From JAVEDQ01 sp035468175 (GTDB taxonomy: Bacteria; Actinomycetota; Actinomycetes; Frankiales; Frankiaceae), in assembly GCA_035468175.1 (NCBI GenBank), contig DATITC010000110.1, positions 1 to 35,713 of the forward strand: a DNA stretch of 35,713 nt, in the 5' to 3' direction. A model generated the notes under the pieces. That model ran no database searches, was not told the DNA's origin, and was given only the letters and a program-made list of their open reading frames with translations. The stretch's first letter is position 1; every line of letters begins with the position of its first letter. This document shows, piece after piece, positions 22,852 through 30,321 of the stretch. A program made the translations under genes and the position numbers.

Positions 22852-23484
22852 GGCCTCCAGGGCCCGTTCGGTCACGTCGTCGACCGGGCCGGTGGCGTCG
22901 ATACCCACCAGGATGCCTCGTGTGGCGTAGAACGAGACGAGCGGCGACGTCTGCTTGGCGTAGACGTCCAACCGGTGCCGAACCGTGCCGGATTTGTCGT
23001 CGTCGCGCTGGAAAAGTTCTCCGCCGTCACGGTCGCAGACTCCCTCGGTCGACGGCGGGTCGAAGTCGACGTGCCAGTTGGTCCCGCACGTCCGGCAGGT
23101 GCGCCGCCCGGAGAGCCGGCGAACCACCTCATCGTCGTCGACGACCAGCTCGAGCACGACGTCGAGCTTGTTGCCCATCTCCGTGACCATGCCTTCGAGG
23201 GTCTCCGCCTGCGGCACGTTGCGTGGGAAGCCGTCGAGCAGGAATCCCTTGACCGCGTCGTCCTCCGCGAGCCGGTGACGCACCATCTCGACCGTGACCT
23301 CGTCCGGCACCAGGTCCCCGGCGTCCATGTAGGTCTTCGCCAGCGTGCCGAGTTCGGTCCCTCGGCTCACGTTGGCGCGGAAGATGTCGCCCGTCGAGAT
23401 AGCGGGAACGGAACGGGCCGACGCGATGTGCTGGGCCTGCGTCCCTTTCCCCGCACCGGGCGGCCCTACGAGGACGAGTCGCAC
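22831..23484 (-). CDS. adk: Adenylate kinase
   Basis: A 217-aa enzyme that interconverts ATP, AMP and ADP. The P-loop is GPPGAGKGT (8-16), AMP binding is at STGDIFRANVSRGTELG, and FLLDGFPRN is diagnostic. The LID domain has a zinc-type set C130, C133, C150 and D153 (CRTCGTNWHVDF, VCDRDG), a long-form zinc-binding LID. The GTG start shares a base with the secY TAG (TAGTG); a much longer open frame upstream is only the secY complement. The C-terminal end overlaps the tandem repeat. Confidence 0.97.
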   Translation of the reverse strand: MRLVLVGPPGAGKGTQAQHIASARSVPAISTGDIFRANVSRGTELGTLAKTYMDAGDLVPDEVTVEMVRHRLAEDDAVKGFLLDGFPRNVPQAETLEGMVTEMGNKLDVVLELVVDDDEVVRRLSGRRTCRTCGTNWHVDFDPPSTEGVCDRDGGELFQRDDDKSGTVRHRLDVYAKQTSPLVSFYATRGILVGIDATGPVDDVTERALEALRRYED

Positions 23485-24779
23485 TAGCGGAGGAAGCCCT
23501 CGTAGTTGCGCAGCATCAGCTGGCTCTCGATCTGCTTCACCGTCTCCAGTCCGACACCGACCATGATCAACACGCTCGTGCCTGCGAACGGGAACGGCTG
23601 CTGCTTGGTCAGACCCAGCAGCGCCAGTGGGAAGACCGTGATGACGCCGAGGAAGAGCGCACCCGGGAGCGTGATGCGGGACAGCACGTACTGGAGGTAC
23701 TCCGCGGTCGGCCGACCCGGCCGGATGCCCGGAATGAATCCGCCGTACTTCTTCATGTTGTCGGAGACGTCGACCGGATTGAACGTGATGCTCACGTAGA
23801 AGTACGTGAAGCCCATGACCAGCGTGAAGTAGAAGAGCAGGTAGAGCGGATGGTCCCCGCGCGCGAGGTACCGCTGCTGGAAATCCTGGAAGGTCCGGTT
23901 GCTCCACACCTGCGAGAGCAGCTGCGGTAGCTGCAACAGCGACGAGGCAAAAATGACCGGGATGACGCCGGCCTGGTTGACCTTCATCGGGATGTAGGTC
24001 GAGGACCCGCCGTACATCCGCCGACCGACCATGCGTTTGGCGTACTGCACCGGGATGCGCCGCTGGGACTGTTCGACGAACACCACGAAGACGACGATCG
24101 CGAGGCCGAGCAGGCAAACCAGCGTGAAGATGACGCCGCCGGCGACCTGGAGGATGCGAATGCCCTGGCTCGGCAGCTGCGCGGCGATCGAGGTGAAGAT
24201 CAGCAGCGACATACCGTTGCCGACGCCGCGGCTGGTGATGAGCTCACCGAGCCACATGACCGTGGCGGTACCGGCGGTCATCGTGATGATCAGCGTGGCG
24301 ATCCGGAACAAGCTGGTGTCCGGAATGACCGACGCGTTGCAGCCCTGGAACAGCCGGCCGGAGCGGGCGAGGGCGATGATCCCCGTCGACTGCAGGATCG
24401 CGAGCGCCACCGTCAGGTAGCGCGTGTACTGCGTGAGCTTCGCCTCGCCCGAGCTGCCTTCCTTCTTCAGCGCCTCCAGCCGGGGAACCACCACGACGAG
24501 CAGCTGGATGATGATGCTCGAGGTGATGTACGGCATGATGCCGAGCGCGAACACGGACAGCTGCAGCAACGCCCCGCCGCTGAACAGGTTGACCAACGAG
24601 TACAGGTTCCGCTGATCGCCGTGGTTCACGGCGTTGAGACAGGTCTGGATCGCGTTGGTGGAAACCCCTGGCGATGGCATCGTGCTGCCCACGCGGAACA
24701 GCACCATGATGCCGAGCGTGAACAGCAGCTTCTTGCGAAGGTCAGGCGTCCGAAAGGCCCTGCCGAAGGCGGCGAGCAC
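23484..24779 (-). CDS. secY: Preprotein translocase channel subunit SecY
   Basis: A 431-aa membrane protein, the pore of the Sec translocon, with about ten transmembrane helices. Typical segments are LRKKLLFTLGIMVLFRVGS at the start, NLFSGGALLQLSVFALGIMPYITSSII, the cytoplasmic loop LEALKKEGSSGEAKLTQYTRY, and PGIRPGRPTAEYLQ before the last helices. The GTG at 24779 has AAGGGAGGGG directly upstream, which selects it over earlier in-frame codons. It is followed by adk with a one-base overlap. Confidence 0.97.
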   Translation of the reverse strand: MLAAFGRAFRTPDLRKKLLFTLGIMVLFRVGSTMPSPGVSTNAIQTCLNAVNHGDQRNLYSLVNLFSGGALLQLSVFALGIMPYITSSIIIQLLVVVVPRLEALKKEGSSGEAKLTQYTRYLTVALAILQSTGIIALARSGRLFQGCNASVIPDTSLFRIATLIITMTAGTATVMWLGELITSRGVGNGMSLLIFTSIAAQLPSQGIRILQVAGGVIFTLVCLLGLAIVVFVVFVEQSQRRIPVQYAKRMVGRRMYGGSSTYIPMKVNQAGVIPVIFASSLLQLPQLLSQVWSNRTFQDFQQRYLARGDHPLYLLFYFTLVMGFTYFYVSITFNPVDVSDNMKKYGGFIPGIRPGRPTAEYLQYVLSRITLPGALFLGVITVFPLALLGLTKQQPFPFAGTSVLIMVGVGLETVKQIESQLMLRNYEGFLR

Positions 24780-24865
24780 AGCCCCTCCCTTCGGACCGAA
24801 AAGGCACTTCTGATCTGGGCTCGAGCGGGCGGACAGTACCGGCTCGTGCGGCTGACTGTAACAGT

Positions 24866-24939
24866 CCGGCCCGGCCCGATCGGGCTGCTCAACGCGGTCC
24901 TCTAGAGGATGAGCGCGCTGTTCCGATCGGCCGGGCCGG
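24866..24939 (-). other. Inverted repeat in the rplO-secY gap
   Basis: Arms at 24866-24883 and 24923-24939 (CCGGCCCGGCC..GATCGG against CCGATCGGCCGGGCCGG) match apart from one bulged base, with a 39-base loop that holds the palindrome CCTCTAGAGG. A TACAGT -10-like box follows on the minus strand (24860-24855), without a clear -35. It may end the spc transcript before a separate secY promoter. Confidence 0.55.
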
Positions 24940-24963
24940 GCGGTGTGAACCTCGTGGCGGGGC

Positions 24964-25440
24964 TCAGACCTCGATCGCGGTACCCCCGGCGGCCGCGATC
25001 TTCTCGCGGGCGGAGGCAGAGAACGCGTTGGCCTCGATCTGCAGTGCGACGCTGAGGCTGCCGTCACCGAGCACCTTGACCGGCAGGTTCGCGCGCACGG
25101 CGCCCGCGTGGACGAGCGCGTCCACATCGACGCCGCCGCCCTCGGGGAACAGCTCCCCGAGCTTGGTCAGGTTGACGACCTGGTACTCGGTGCGGAACGG
25201 GTTTCTGAAGCCCTTCAGCTTCGGCACCCGCATGTGCAACGGCATCTGGCCACCCTCGAAGCGGCCAGGCACGTTCTTGCGCGCCTTGGTGCCCTTCGTA
25301 CCGCGACCTGCAGTCTTGCCCTTGGAACCCTCACCGCGGCCGACCCGGGTCTTGGCCGTCTTGGCCCCCGGTGCGGGACGCAGGTGGTGGACCTTCAGGC
25401 CGCGGGCCGAGCCCTGGCCGGTCTCCGGCTGCTCACTCAT
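24964..25440 (-). CDS. rplO: 50S ribosomal protein L15
   Basis: A 158-aa L15, a late-assembly 23S rRNA-binding protein. LKVHHLRPAPGAKTAKTRVGRGEGSKGKTAGRGTKGTKAR is the typical Gly/Lys-rich start, followed by FEGGQMPLHMRVPKLKGF. The first 14 residues are a short polar lead. The ATG overlaps the rpmD stop by 4 bases (ATGA). A 184-base gap follows before secY. Confidence 0.97.
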   Translation of the reverse strand: MSEQPETGQGSARGLKVHHLRPAPGAKTAKTRVGRGEGSKGKTAGRGTKGTKARKNVPGRFEGGQMPLHMRVPKLKGFRNPFRTEYQVVNLTKLGELFPEGGGVDVDALVHAGAVRANLPVKVLGDGSLSVALQIEANAFSASAREKIAAAGGTAIEV

Positions 25441-25643
25441 TCGCTGACCTCCTCGACCTCGACCAGGTGGCTGATGGACCGGACCATGCCCCGCACCTCA
25501 GGCCGGCCCTCGCGGACGACGGTGGCACCGATACGCCGCAGGCCAAGGGTCTTGAGGGTCTCCCGCTGGCGGGAGGTCCCCCCGATCCCGGACTTGAGTT
25601 GCGTGATCCTCAACTTGCCGTCGCCGATCTTCGCGATGGACAT
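25437..25643 (-). CDS. rpmD: 50S ribosomal protein L30
   Basis: A 68-aa L30. The core IGDGKLRITQLKSGIGGTSRQRETLKTLGLRRIG and VREGRPEVRGMVRSISHLVEVEEV is complete, with a short lead and tail. The ATG shares a base with the rpsE stop, and the stop overlaps rplO. An open frame extends upstream within rpsE, but the homology begins here. Confidence 0.97.
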   Translation of the reverse strand: MSIAKIGDGKLRITQLKSGIGGTSRQRETLKTLGLRRIGATVVREGRPEVRGMVRSISHLVEVEEVSE

Positions 25644-26269
25644 CAGGCACCCCCCGCCGGAGCGGAAGCGGCCGAACGCGCGGCAGCTTGCGCCCGCAGC
25701 ATGGCTACGGGGGCGACATCCTCGATCGGCAGACCGCGACGGGCCGCGATCTCCTCGGGACGGGTGAGACCACGAAGCGCGGTCACAGTCGCCTTGACGA
25801 TGTTGATCGGGTTCGACGAGCCGAGCGACTTCGACAGCACGTCGTGAATCCCGGCGCACTCGAGCACGGCACGCACCGGACCACCGGCGATGACGCCGGT
25901 ACCGGCTGAGGCCGGCTTCAGCAGCACGACACCGGCCGCGGCCTCACCCTGGATGGGGTGCGGGATCGTGTCACCGATGCGCGGCACCTTGAAGAAGTTC
26001 TTCTTGGCCTCCTCGACACCCTTGGCGATCGCCGCGGGCACCTCCTTGGCCTTGCCGTAGCCGACACCCACCGTGCCGTCGCCGTCGCCGACGATGACCA
26101 GCGCGGTGAAGCTGAAGCGCCGACCACCCTTGACGACCTTCGCGACACGGTTGATCGCGACGACGCGCTCGAGGTAGGAGCTCTTCTCCGCTGCCGCGCC
26201 GCCTCCGGCGCGGTCCCGACGACCCTGGCGGTCGCCGCCGCTTCCGCCTGCGCGGCGTTGACCTGGCAT
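25643..26269 (-). CDS. rpsE: 30S ribosomal protein S5
   Basis: A 208-aa S5, important for decoding accuracy at the mRNA entry site. The double-stranded-RNA-binding N-terminal domain has ERVVAINRVAKVVKGGRRFSF and VGVGYGKAKEVPAAI; the C-terminal domain has VLLKPASAGTGVIAGGPVRAVLE and GSSNPINIVKAT. A Gly/Arg-rich lead of about 28 residues and an Ala-rich tail are typical of actinobacterial S5. It starts at ATG, 76 bases after rplR. Confidence 0.97.
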   Translation of the reverse strand: MPGQRRAGGSGGDRQGRRDRAGGGAAAEKSSYLERVVAINRVAKVVKGGRRFSFTALVIVGDGDGTVGVGYGKAKEVPAAIAKGVEEAKKNFFKVPRIGDTIPHPIQGEAAAGVVLLKPASAGTGVIAGGPVRAVLECAGIHDVLSKSLGSSNPINIVKATVTALRGLTRPEEIAARRGLPIEDVAPVAMLRAQAAARSAASAPAGGA

Positions 26270-26345
26270 GACTACTGGTCCTTCCTGGCTGTGGGGCCCG
26301 TGTTCGGCGTGGTGCCCAGCGTGCGGGCGGAGCGGTGGCTGGCCA

Positions 26346-26711
26346 TCAGAAGCTCAACCCCGCTTCCCGTGCTCCGTCGGCCAGGGCGGCGATCCGCCCG
26401 TGGTACCGACGTCCACCGCGGTCGAAGACCACGCTGTCGATGCCGGCTGCCTTCGCCCGCTCGGCCAGCAACTTGCCGACCTGGGTGGCGGCGGCCGTCT
26501 TGTCGCCCTCGGCGTTGCGGAGATCGCTCTCCAGCGTCGAGGCGGCGACCAGCGTGTGGCCCTTGGTGTCGTCGACGACCTGGGCGTGGATGTGCCGGCT
26601 CGACCGGTTCACCACGAGGCGCGGACGGGCGGTCGTGCCGGTGATTTTCTTGCGGACCCGGAGGTGCCGACGGGTGAGGCCCTTGCGACGCGTGCCGGAG
26701 GTGCTCGGCAT
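26346..26711 (-). CDS. rplR: 50S ribosomal protein L18
   Basis: A 121-aa L18 that binds 5S rRNA. KGLTRRHLRVRKKITGTTARPRLVVNRSSRHIHAQVVDD, then AERAKAAGIDSVVFDRGGRRYHGRIAALADGAREAGLSF, is a complete family match. The ATG at 26711 shares one base with the rplF stop; a GTG immediately before it (26714) would add one residue and give a GTGA overlap. Either is possible. Confidence 0.96.
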   Translation of the reverse strand: MPSTSGTRRKGLTRRHLRVRKKITGTTARPRLVVNRSSRHIHAQVVDDTKGHTLVAASTLESDLRNAEGDKTAAATQVGKLLAERAKAAGIDSVVFDRGGRRYHGRIAALADGAREAGLSF

Positions 26712-27247
26712 CACTTACCTGCCTTTCCGACCTTGCGACGGACGTTCTCGCCGGCGTAACGGACGCCCTTGCCCTTGTAGGGGTCAGGGCGCCGCAGCTT
26801 GCGGATCTTGGCCGCGGTCTCTCCGACCGCCTGCTTGTCGATCCCGCGGACGATGAAACGCGTGGGCGTCTGAACCTCGAAGGTGATGCCCTCCGGGGCC
26901 TTGACCGGGACGGGATGGCTGTACCCGAGCGCGAACTCGAGGTCGCTGCCTCGAGCCTGCACGCGGTAACCGACGCCGCGGATCTCGAGGATCTTCTCGA
27001 AACCCGTGGTCACCCCGGTGACCATGTTGGCGACCAGGCTGCGGGTGAGCCCGTGCAGGGCACGGCTCTCCCGCTCGTCGTTCGGACGCTGCACGAGCAG
27101 CGTGCCGTCCTCCTGGACGACTGAGATGGGTTCGGCGACCCGATGGCTCAGCGAGCCCTTGGGTCCCGTGACCGTTACCTCCTGGCCGGCGAGCGTGATT
27201 TCCACGCCGCTAGGGACCGGGATCGGGAGCTTTCCGATGCGTGACAT
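26711..27247 (-). CDS. rplF: 50S ribosomal protein L6
   Basis: A 178-aa L6, near the GTPase centre of the 50S subunit. It starts MSRIGKLPIPVPSGVEITL and has VTGPKGSLSH, MVTGVTTGFEKILEIRGVGYRVQ and the C-terminal signature IRKLRRPDPYKGKGVRYAGE. The length is normal. It lies 12 bases after rpsH. Confidence 0.97.
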   Translation of the reverse strand: MSRIGKLPIPVPSGVEITLAGQEVTVTGPKGSLSHRVAEPISVVQEDGTLLVQRPNDERESRALHGLTRSLVANMVTGVTTGFEKILEIRGVGYRVQARGSDLEFALGYSHPVPVKAPEGITFEVQTPTRFIVRGIDKQAVGETAAKIRKLRRPDPYKGKGVRYAGENVRRKVGKAGK

Positions 27248-27259
27248 ACGAAGCCTCCC

Positions 27260-27658
27260 CTACCAGACGTAGGCGAGGACTTCTCCGCCCACGCCCCGCT
27301 TGTATGCCTGCTTGTCAGTCAGCAGGCCGGTGGAGGTGCTGATGATCGCCACACCGAGCCCGCCGAGCACCTTCGGCAGGTTGGTGGCCTTGGCGTAGAC
27401 CCGCAGGCCGGGCTTGGAGATGCGGCGCACGCCGGCGATCGTCCGCTCCCGGTTCGGGCCGTACTTCAGCTCGACGACGACGGAGTGCGTCACTCCCTCG
27501 CCTTCGGTGGACCAGCCGGCGATGTAGCCCTCCTGCTGGAGGATCTCGGCGATGTGGGTCTTGATCTTGCTGTATGGCATCACCACGCGGTCGTGGTACG
27601 CCTTGTTGGCGTTCCTGATGCGCGTGAGCATGTCCGCGATCGGGTCAGTCATCGTCAT
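27260..27658 (-). CDS. rpsH: 30S ribosomal protein S8
   Basis: A 132-aa S8, a primary 16S rRNA binder; in Escherichia coli it also represses the spc mRNA. MTMTDPIADMLTRIRNANKAYHDRVVMPYSKIK and the C-terminal GVAIISTSTGLLTDKQAYKRGVGGEVLAYVW are standard. A second in-frame ATG two codons later is possible. A 136-base non-coding gap with a repeated palindrome separates it from rpsZ. Confidence 0.97.
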   Translation of the reverse strand: MTMTDPIADMLTRIRNANKAYHDRVVMPYSKIKTHIAEILQQEGYIAGWSTEGEGVTHSVVVELKYGPNRERTIAGVRRISKPGLRVYAKATNLPKVLGGLGVAIISTSTGLLTDKQAYKRGVGGEVLAYVW

Positions 27659-27731
27659 TGGGCGTTCCGCCCTTCCTCCGGCGGTTCCCGACTGGGCCTA
27701 CCGGAATAGTTCCTGCACCATGCACTGCTCT

Positions 27732-27753
27732 GAGGCGCTGCGCGCCGCTGTCC
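27732..27753. repeat. GC-rich palindromic repeat, copy downstream of rpsZ
   Basis: GAGGCGCTGCGCGCCGCTGT.. lies in the rpsZ-rpsH gap. It matches 20 of 22 bases with the copy at 28034-28055 on the other side of rpsZ. Both contain the palindrome GGCGC-N3-GCGCC. Confidence 0.75.
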
Positions 27754-27794
27754 TTCTCCCCACCGAAAGATGGACTTCGTCGATCTCTCGGGGG

Positions 27795-27980
27795 CTACCA
27801 GGAGCTCTTGGTGATACCGGGCAGCTCGCCCCGGTGCGCCATCTGCCGGAAGCAGATGCGGCAGAGACCGAACGTGCGGAACACCGCACGCGGACGGCCG
27901 CAGCGCTGGCAGCGCGTGTAGCCCCGGACTTTGAACTTCGGCTTCCGGTTCGCCTTGGCGACCAGCGCTTTCTTAGCCAT
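27795..27980 (-). CDS. rpsZ: 30S ribosomal protein S14 type Z (zinc form)
   Basis: A 61-aa zinc-binding S14 of the 30S head. The zinc ligands are C24, C27, C40 and C43 (YTRCQRCGRP, FGLCRICFRQM), and the start MAKKALVAKANRKPKFKVRGYTRC is typical. The short zinc form is the usual spc-operon copy. The gene is flanked by gaps that carry a 22-bp repeat pair. Confidence 0.97.
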   Translation of the reverse strand: MAKKALVAKANRKPKFKVRGYTRCQRCGRPRAVFRTFGLCRICFRQMAHRGELPGITKSSW

Positions 27981-28033
27981 ACAGTCTCCGACTCCTCACA
28001 GCGCCTGCGGCGCAAATCTCAGTCAACAGCTTC

Positions 28034-28055
28034 GAGGCGCTACGCGCCGCTGCCC
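28034..28055. repeat. GC-rich palindromic repeat, copy upstream of rpsZ
   Basis: GAGGCGCTACGCGCCGCTGC.. lies in the rplE-rpsZ gap and is the partner of the copy at 27732-27753, differing at two bases. Another related palindrome (AGCGCCTGCGGCGC) lies near 28001. Confidence 0.75.
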
Positions 28056-28061
28056 GATCAA

Positions 28062-28094
28062 CAGGCATGAATGCGCTTCGCGGATTCACGCCTG
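28062..28094 (-). other. Hairpin spanning the rplE stop codon
   Basis: CAGGCATGAATGCG (28062-28075) pairs with CGGATTCACGCCTG (28081-28094) with two mismatches and a 5-base loop. The right arm covers the last codons and TGA of rplE (28086-28088). It could slow ribosomes or RNA polymerase before rpsZ. Confidence 0.5.
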
Positions 28095-28679
28095 TTTGAA
28101 CGGGAACCCGAGCGCCCGGAGGAGCGCGCGTCCCTGCTCATCGGTCTCAGCGGTGGTGACGACCGTGATGTCCATGCCTCGGACGCGGTCGATCCGGTCC
28201 TGGTCGATCTCGTGGAAGATCGACTGCTCGGTCACCCCGAACGTGTAGTTGCCGTTGCCGTCGAACTGCTTCGGCGACAGACCGCGGAAGTCACGGATAC
28301 GCGGCAGCGCGATACTGACCAGCCGGTCGAGAAACTCCCACATCCGGTCGCCGCGGAGGGTGACCTTCGCGCCGATGGGCTGGCCCTCACGCAGCTTGAA
28401 CTGCGCGATGGACTTGGTCGCCCGTCGGATCTGGGGCTTCTGGCCGGTGATCGCTGCGAGGTCACGGACCGCGCCATCGATCAGCTTGCCGTCGCGGGCG
28501 GCGTCGCCGACGCCCATGTTGACGACGACCTTCACCACGCCGGGTACCTGCATGACGTTGCCGATGGAGAACGAGTCCCGCAGCTGCGGGAGGATCTCCG
28601 CGCGGTAGCGCGCCTTGAGACGCGGTCCCGAGCTCTGCTCGCTCGCCGTAGCACTGCCTTCTGTTGCTGTTGCAGACAT
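28086..28679 (-). CDS. rplE: 50S ribosomal protein L5
   Basis: A 197-aa L5 that binds 5S rRNA in the central protuberance. After a polar lead of about 20 residues come LKARYRAEILPQLRDSF, GVVKVVVNMGVGDAARDGKLIDGAVRDL, GQKPQIRRATKSIAQFKLREGQPIGAKVTLRG and the C-terminal MDITVVTTAETDEQGRALLRALGFPF. The ATG shares one base with the rplX stop. Confidence 0.97.
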   Translation of the reverse strand: MSATATEGSATASEQSSGPRLKARYRAEILPQLRDSFSIGNVMQVPGVVKVVVNMGVGDAARDGKLIDGAVRDLAAITGQKPQIRRATKSIAQFKLREGQPIGAKVTLRGDRMWEFLDRLVSIALPRIRDFRGLSPKQFDGNGNYTFGVTEQSIFHEIDQDRIDRVRGMDITVVTTAETDEQGRALLRALGFPFKQA

Positions 28680-28996
28680 CAGACGTCACTCCCACAGCGC
28701 CGGCACGTGCGCACGTTCTTGCCGTCCTCGTCCCGCCGGTGCCCGATCCGCGACGGCTTGTCGCAGCTGGGGCAGACCACCATCACGTTGCTCACGTGAA
28801 CGGGGGCCTCCTGCGTGATGATGCCGCCGGTCTGCGCGCCGCGACCGGTCGTCGTCACCTTGGTGTGCTTCTTGACCCGGTTGGCACCCTCGACCAGGAT
28901 CCGCTCGTCCTTGGGGTAGGCGAGAAGCACCTTCCCCTTGAGACCGCGGTCCTTGCCGGTGATGACCTGAACCGTGTCGCCCTTGTGGATGTTCAT
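28679..28996 (-). CDS. rplX: 50S ribosomal protein L24
   Basis: A 105-aa L24, an early-assembly protein with a KOW motif (IHKGDTVQVITGKDRGLKGKVL). The C-terminal segment VVCPSCDKPSRIGHRRDEDGKNVRTCRRCGSDV carries two CxxC pairs, which may bind zinc. Starts and stops overlap rplN and rplE by one base each. Confidence 0.97.
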   Translation of the reverse strand: MNIHKGDTVQVITGKDRGLKGKVLLAYPKDERILVEGANRVKKHTKVTTTGRGAQTGGIITQEAPVHVSNVMVVCPSCDKPSRIGHRRDEDGKNVRTCRRCGSDV

Positions 28997-29364
28997 CAGA
29001 GCACCTCCGGTGCCAGCGAGATGATCCGCATGAATCGGCGGTCACGCAGCTCCCGACCCACCGGGCCGAAGATGCGGGTACCGCGGGGGTCGCCGGTGTC
29101 ACGGATGAGGACGGCCGCGTTCTCGTCGAAGCGGATGTACGACCCGTCCGGACGTCGGCGCTCCTTGGTGGTGCGCACGATGACCGCCTTGACGACGTCG
29201 CCCTTCTTCACGCCCGCGCCGGGGAGTGCGTCCTTGACCGTGCCGACGATGATGTCGCCGATGCCGGCGTACCGGCGGCCGGAGCCACCGAGTACCCGGA
29301 TGCACAGCAGCTCCTTGGCGCCCGTGTTGTCGGCGACCCGAAGCCTGCTCTCCTGCTGAATCAC
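28996..29364 (-). CDS. rplN: 50S ribosomal protein L14
   Basis: L14, 122 aa from the GTG at 29364, exactly the usual length. It starts with the family motif VIQQESRLRVADNTGAKELLCIRVLGGSGRRYA and has GDVVKAVIVRTTKERRRPDGSYIRFDENAAVLI and FGPVGRELRDRRFMRIISLAPEVL. Upstream codons in the frame lie inside rpsQ and are not homologous. It is 4 bases after rpsQ and overlaps rplX by one base. Confidence 0.97.
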   Translation of the reverse strand: MIQQESRLRVADNTGAKELLCIRVLGGSGRRYAGIGDIIVGTVKDALPGAGVKKGDVVKAVIVRTTKERRRPDGSYIRFDENAAVLIRDTGDPRGTRIFGPVGRELRDRRFMRIISLAPEVL

Positions 29365-29368
29365 AGCG

Positions 29369-29674
29369 TCACTTCGCCTTCTCGAGGATCTCCACGACGC
29401 GCCAGCGCTTGGTGGCGGACAGCGGTCGGGTCTCCATGAGCAGCACGCGGTCGCCGAGGCCACACGAGTTTGCCTCGTCGTGCGCCTTGTACTTCTGCGT
29501 GCGCCGGATGGTCTTGCCGTACAGCGGGTGCTGCACGCGGTCCTCGACGGCGACGACGACGGTCTTGTCCATCTTGTCGCTGATGACGAGGCCTTCGCGC
29601 AACTTGCGGTTGCCCCGCTCGGCGGTCGCCGCTGTCGTCCCCGCTGATGCGGGCGATGTAGTTGTCTCGCTCAT
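29369..29674 (-). CDS. rpsQ: 30S ribosomal protein S17
   Basis: A 101-aa S17, an OB-fold 16S rRNA binder. After a Thr/Ala-rich lead of about 20 residues the body RKLREGLVISDKMDKTVVVAVEDRVQHPLYGKTIRRTQKYKAHDEANSCGLGDRVLLMETRPLSATKRWRVVEIL is complete. The ATG overlaps the rpmC stop by 4 bases. Confidence 0.97.
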   Translation of the reverse strand: MSETTTSPASAGTTAATAERGNRKLREGLVISDKMDKTVVVAVEDRVQHPLYGKTIRRTQKYKAHDEANSCGLGDRVLLMETRPLSATKRWRVVEILEKAK

Positions 29675-29901
29675 GCGCTCGAACTCTCAACTGCTTCGTA
29701 GGTGATGCCCAGTTCCCGCTCGCGCAGGACGGTGTAGATCCGGGCGATGTCGCGGCGGATCGTCTGCAGGCGCTTGTTGTTGTCGAGCTGCCCGGTGGCG
29801 ACCTGGAAGCGGAGGTTGAACAGCTCCTCCTTCGCCTCCCGGAGGCGGGTGACGATCTCCTCGTTGCCCAGACCACGGATCTCGGTCGCAGAGACGGCCA
29901 T
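29671..29901 (-). CDS. rpmC: 50S ribosomal protein L29
   Basis: A 76-aa L29 at the tunnel exit, a docking site for SRP and trigger factor. The body TEIRGLGNEEIVTRLREAKEELFNLRFQVATGQLDNNKRLQTIRRDIARIYTVLRERELGI is standard. I chose the ATG at 29901, which shares one base with the rplP stop; an earlier in-frame codon lies inside rplP. Confidence 0.97.
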   Translation of the reverse strand: MAVSATEIRGLGNEEIVTRLREAKEELFNLRFQVATGQLDNNKRLQTIRRDIARIYTVLRERELGITYEAVESSSA

Positions 29902-30320
29902 CAGACCGGAGCCCCCTCTCGCGTCACGAACCGGCACTTCATCGGCAGCTTGTGCATCGCACGCCGCATCGCCTCACGGGCGATCGGTTCGGCGACACCC
30001 GACAGCTCGAACATGACGCGGCCGGGCTTGACGTTGGCGATCCACCACTCCGGCGAACCCTTACCGGAACCCATGCGGGTCTCGGCCGGCTTCTTGGTGA
30101 GCGGACGGTCCGGGTAGATGTTGATCCAGACCTTCCCGCCACGCTTGATGTGCCGGGTCATTGCGATACGCGCCGACTCGATCTGCCGGTTCGTGACGTA
30201 GGCCGGCTCCAGCGCCTGAATGCCGAACTCGCCGAATGTCACCGCAGTACCGCCCTTGGCGGCACCCGGCCGACCCGGGTGGTGCTGCTTTCGGTGCTTG
30301 ACCCTGCGCGGGATGAGCAT
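29901..30320 (-). CDS. rplP: 50S ribosomal protein L16
   Basis: A 139-aa L16, which organises the A-site tRNA region of the 50S subunit. MLIPRRVKHRKQHHPGRPGAAKGGTAVTFGEFGIQALEPAYVTNRQIESARIAMTRHIKRGGKVWI is diagnostic, and the length is normal. Its ATG is one base after the rpsC TGA. A longer frame upstream lies within rpsC and is not homologous. Confidence 0.97.
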   Translation of the reverse strand: MLIPRRVKHRKQHHPGRPGAAKGGTAVTFGEFGIQALEPAYVTNRQIESARIAMTRHIKRGGKVWINIYPDRPLTKKPAETRMGSGKGSPEWWIANVKPGRVMFELSGVAEPIAREAMRRAMHKLPMKCRFVTREGAPV

Positions 30321-30321
30321 G

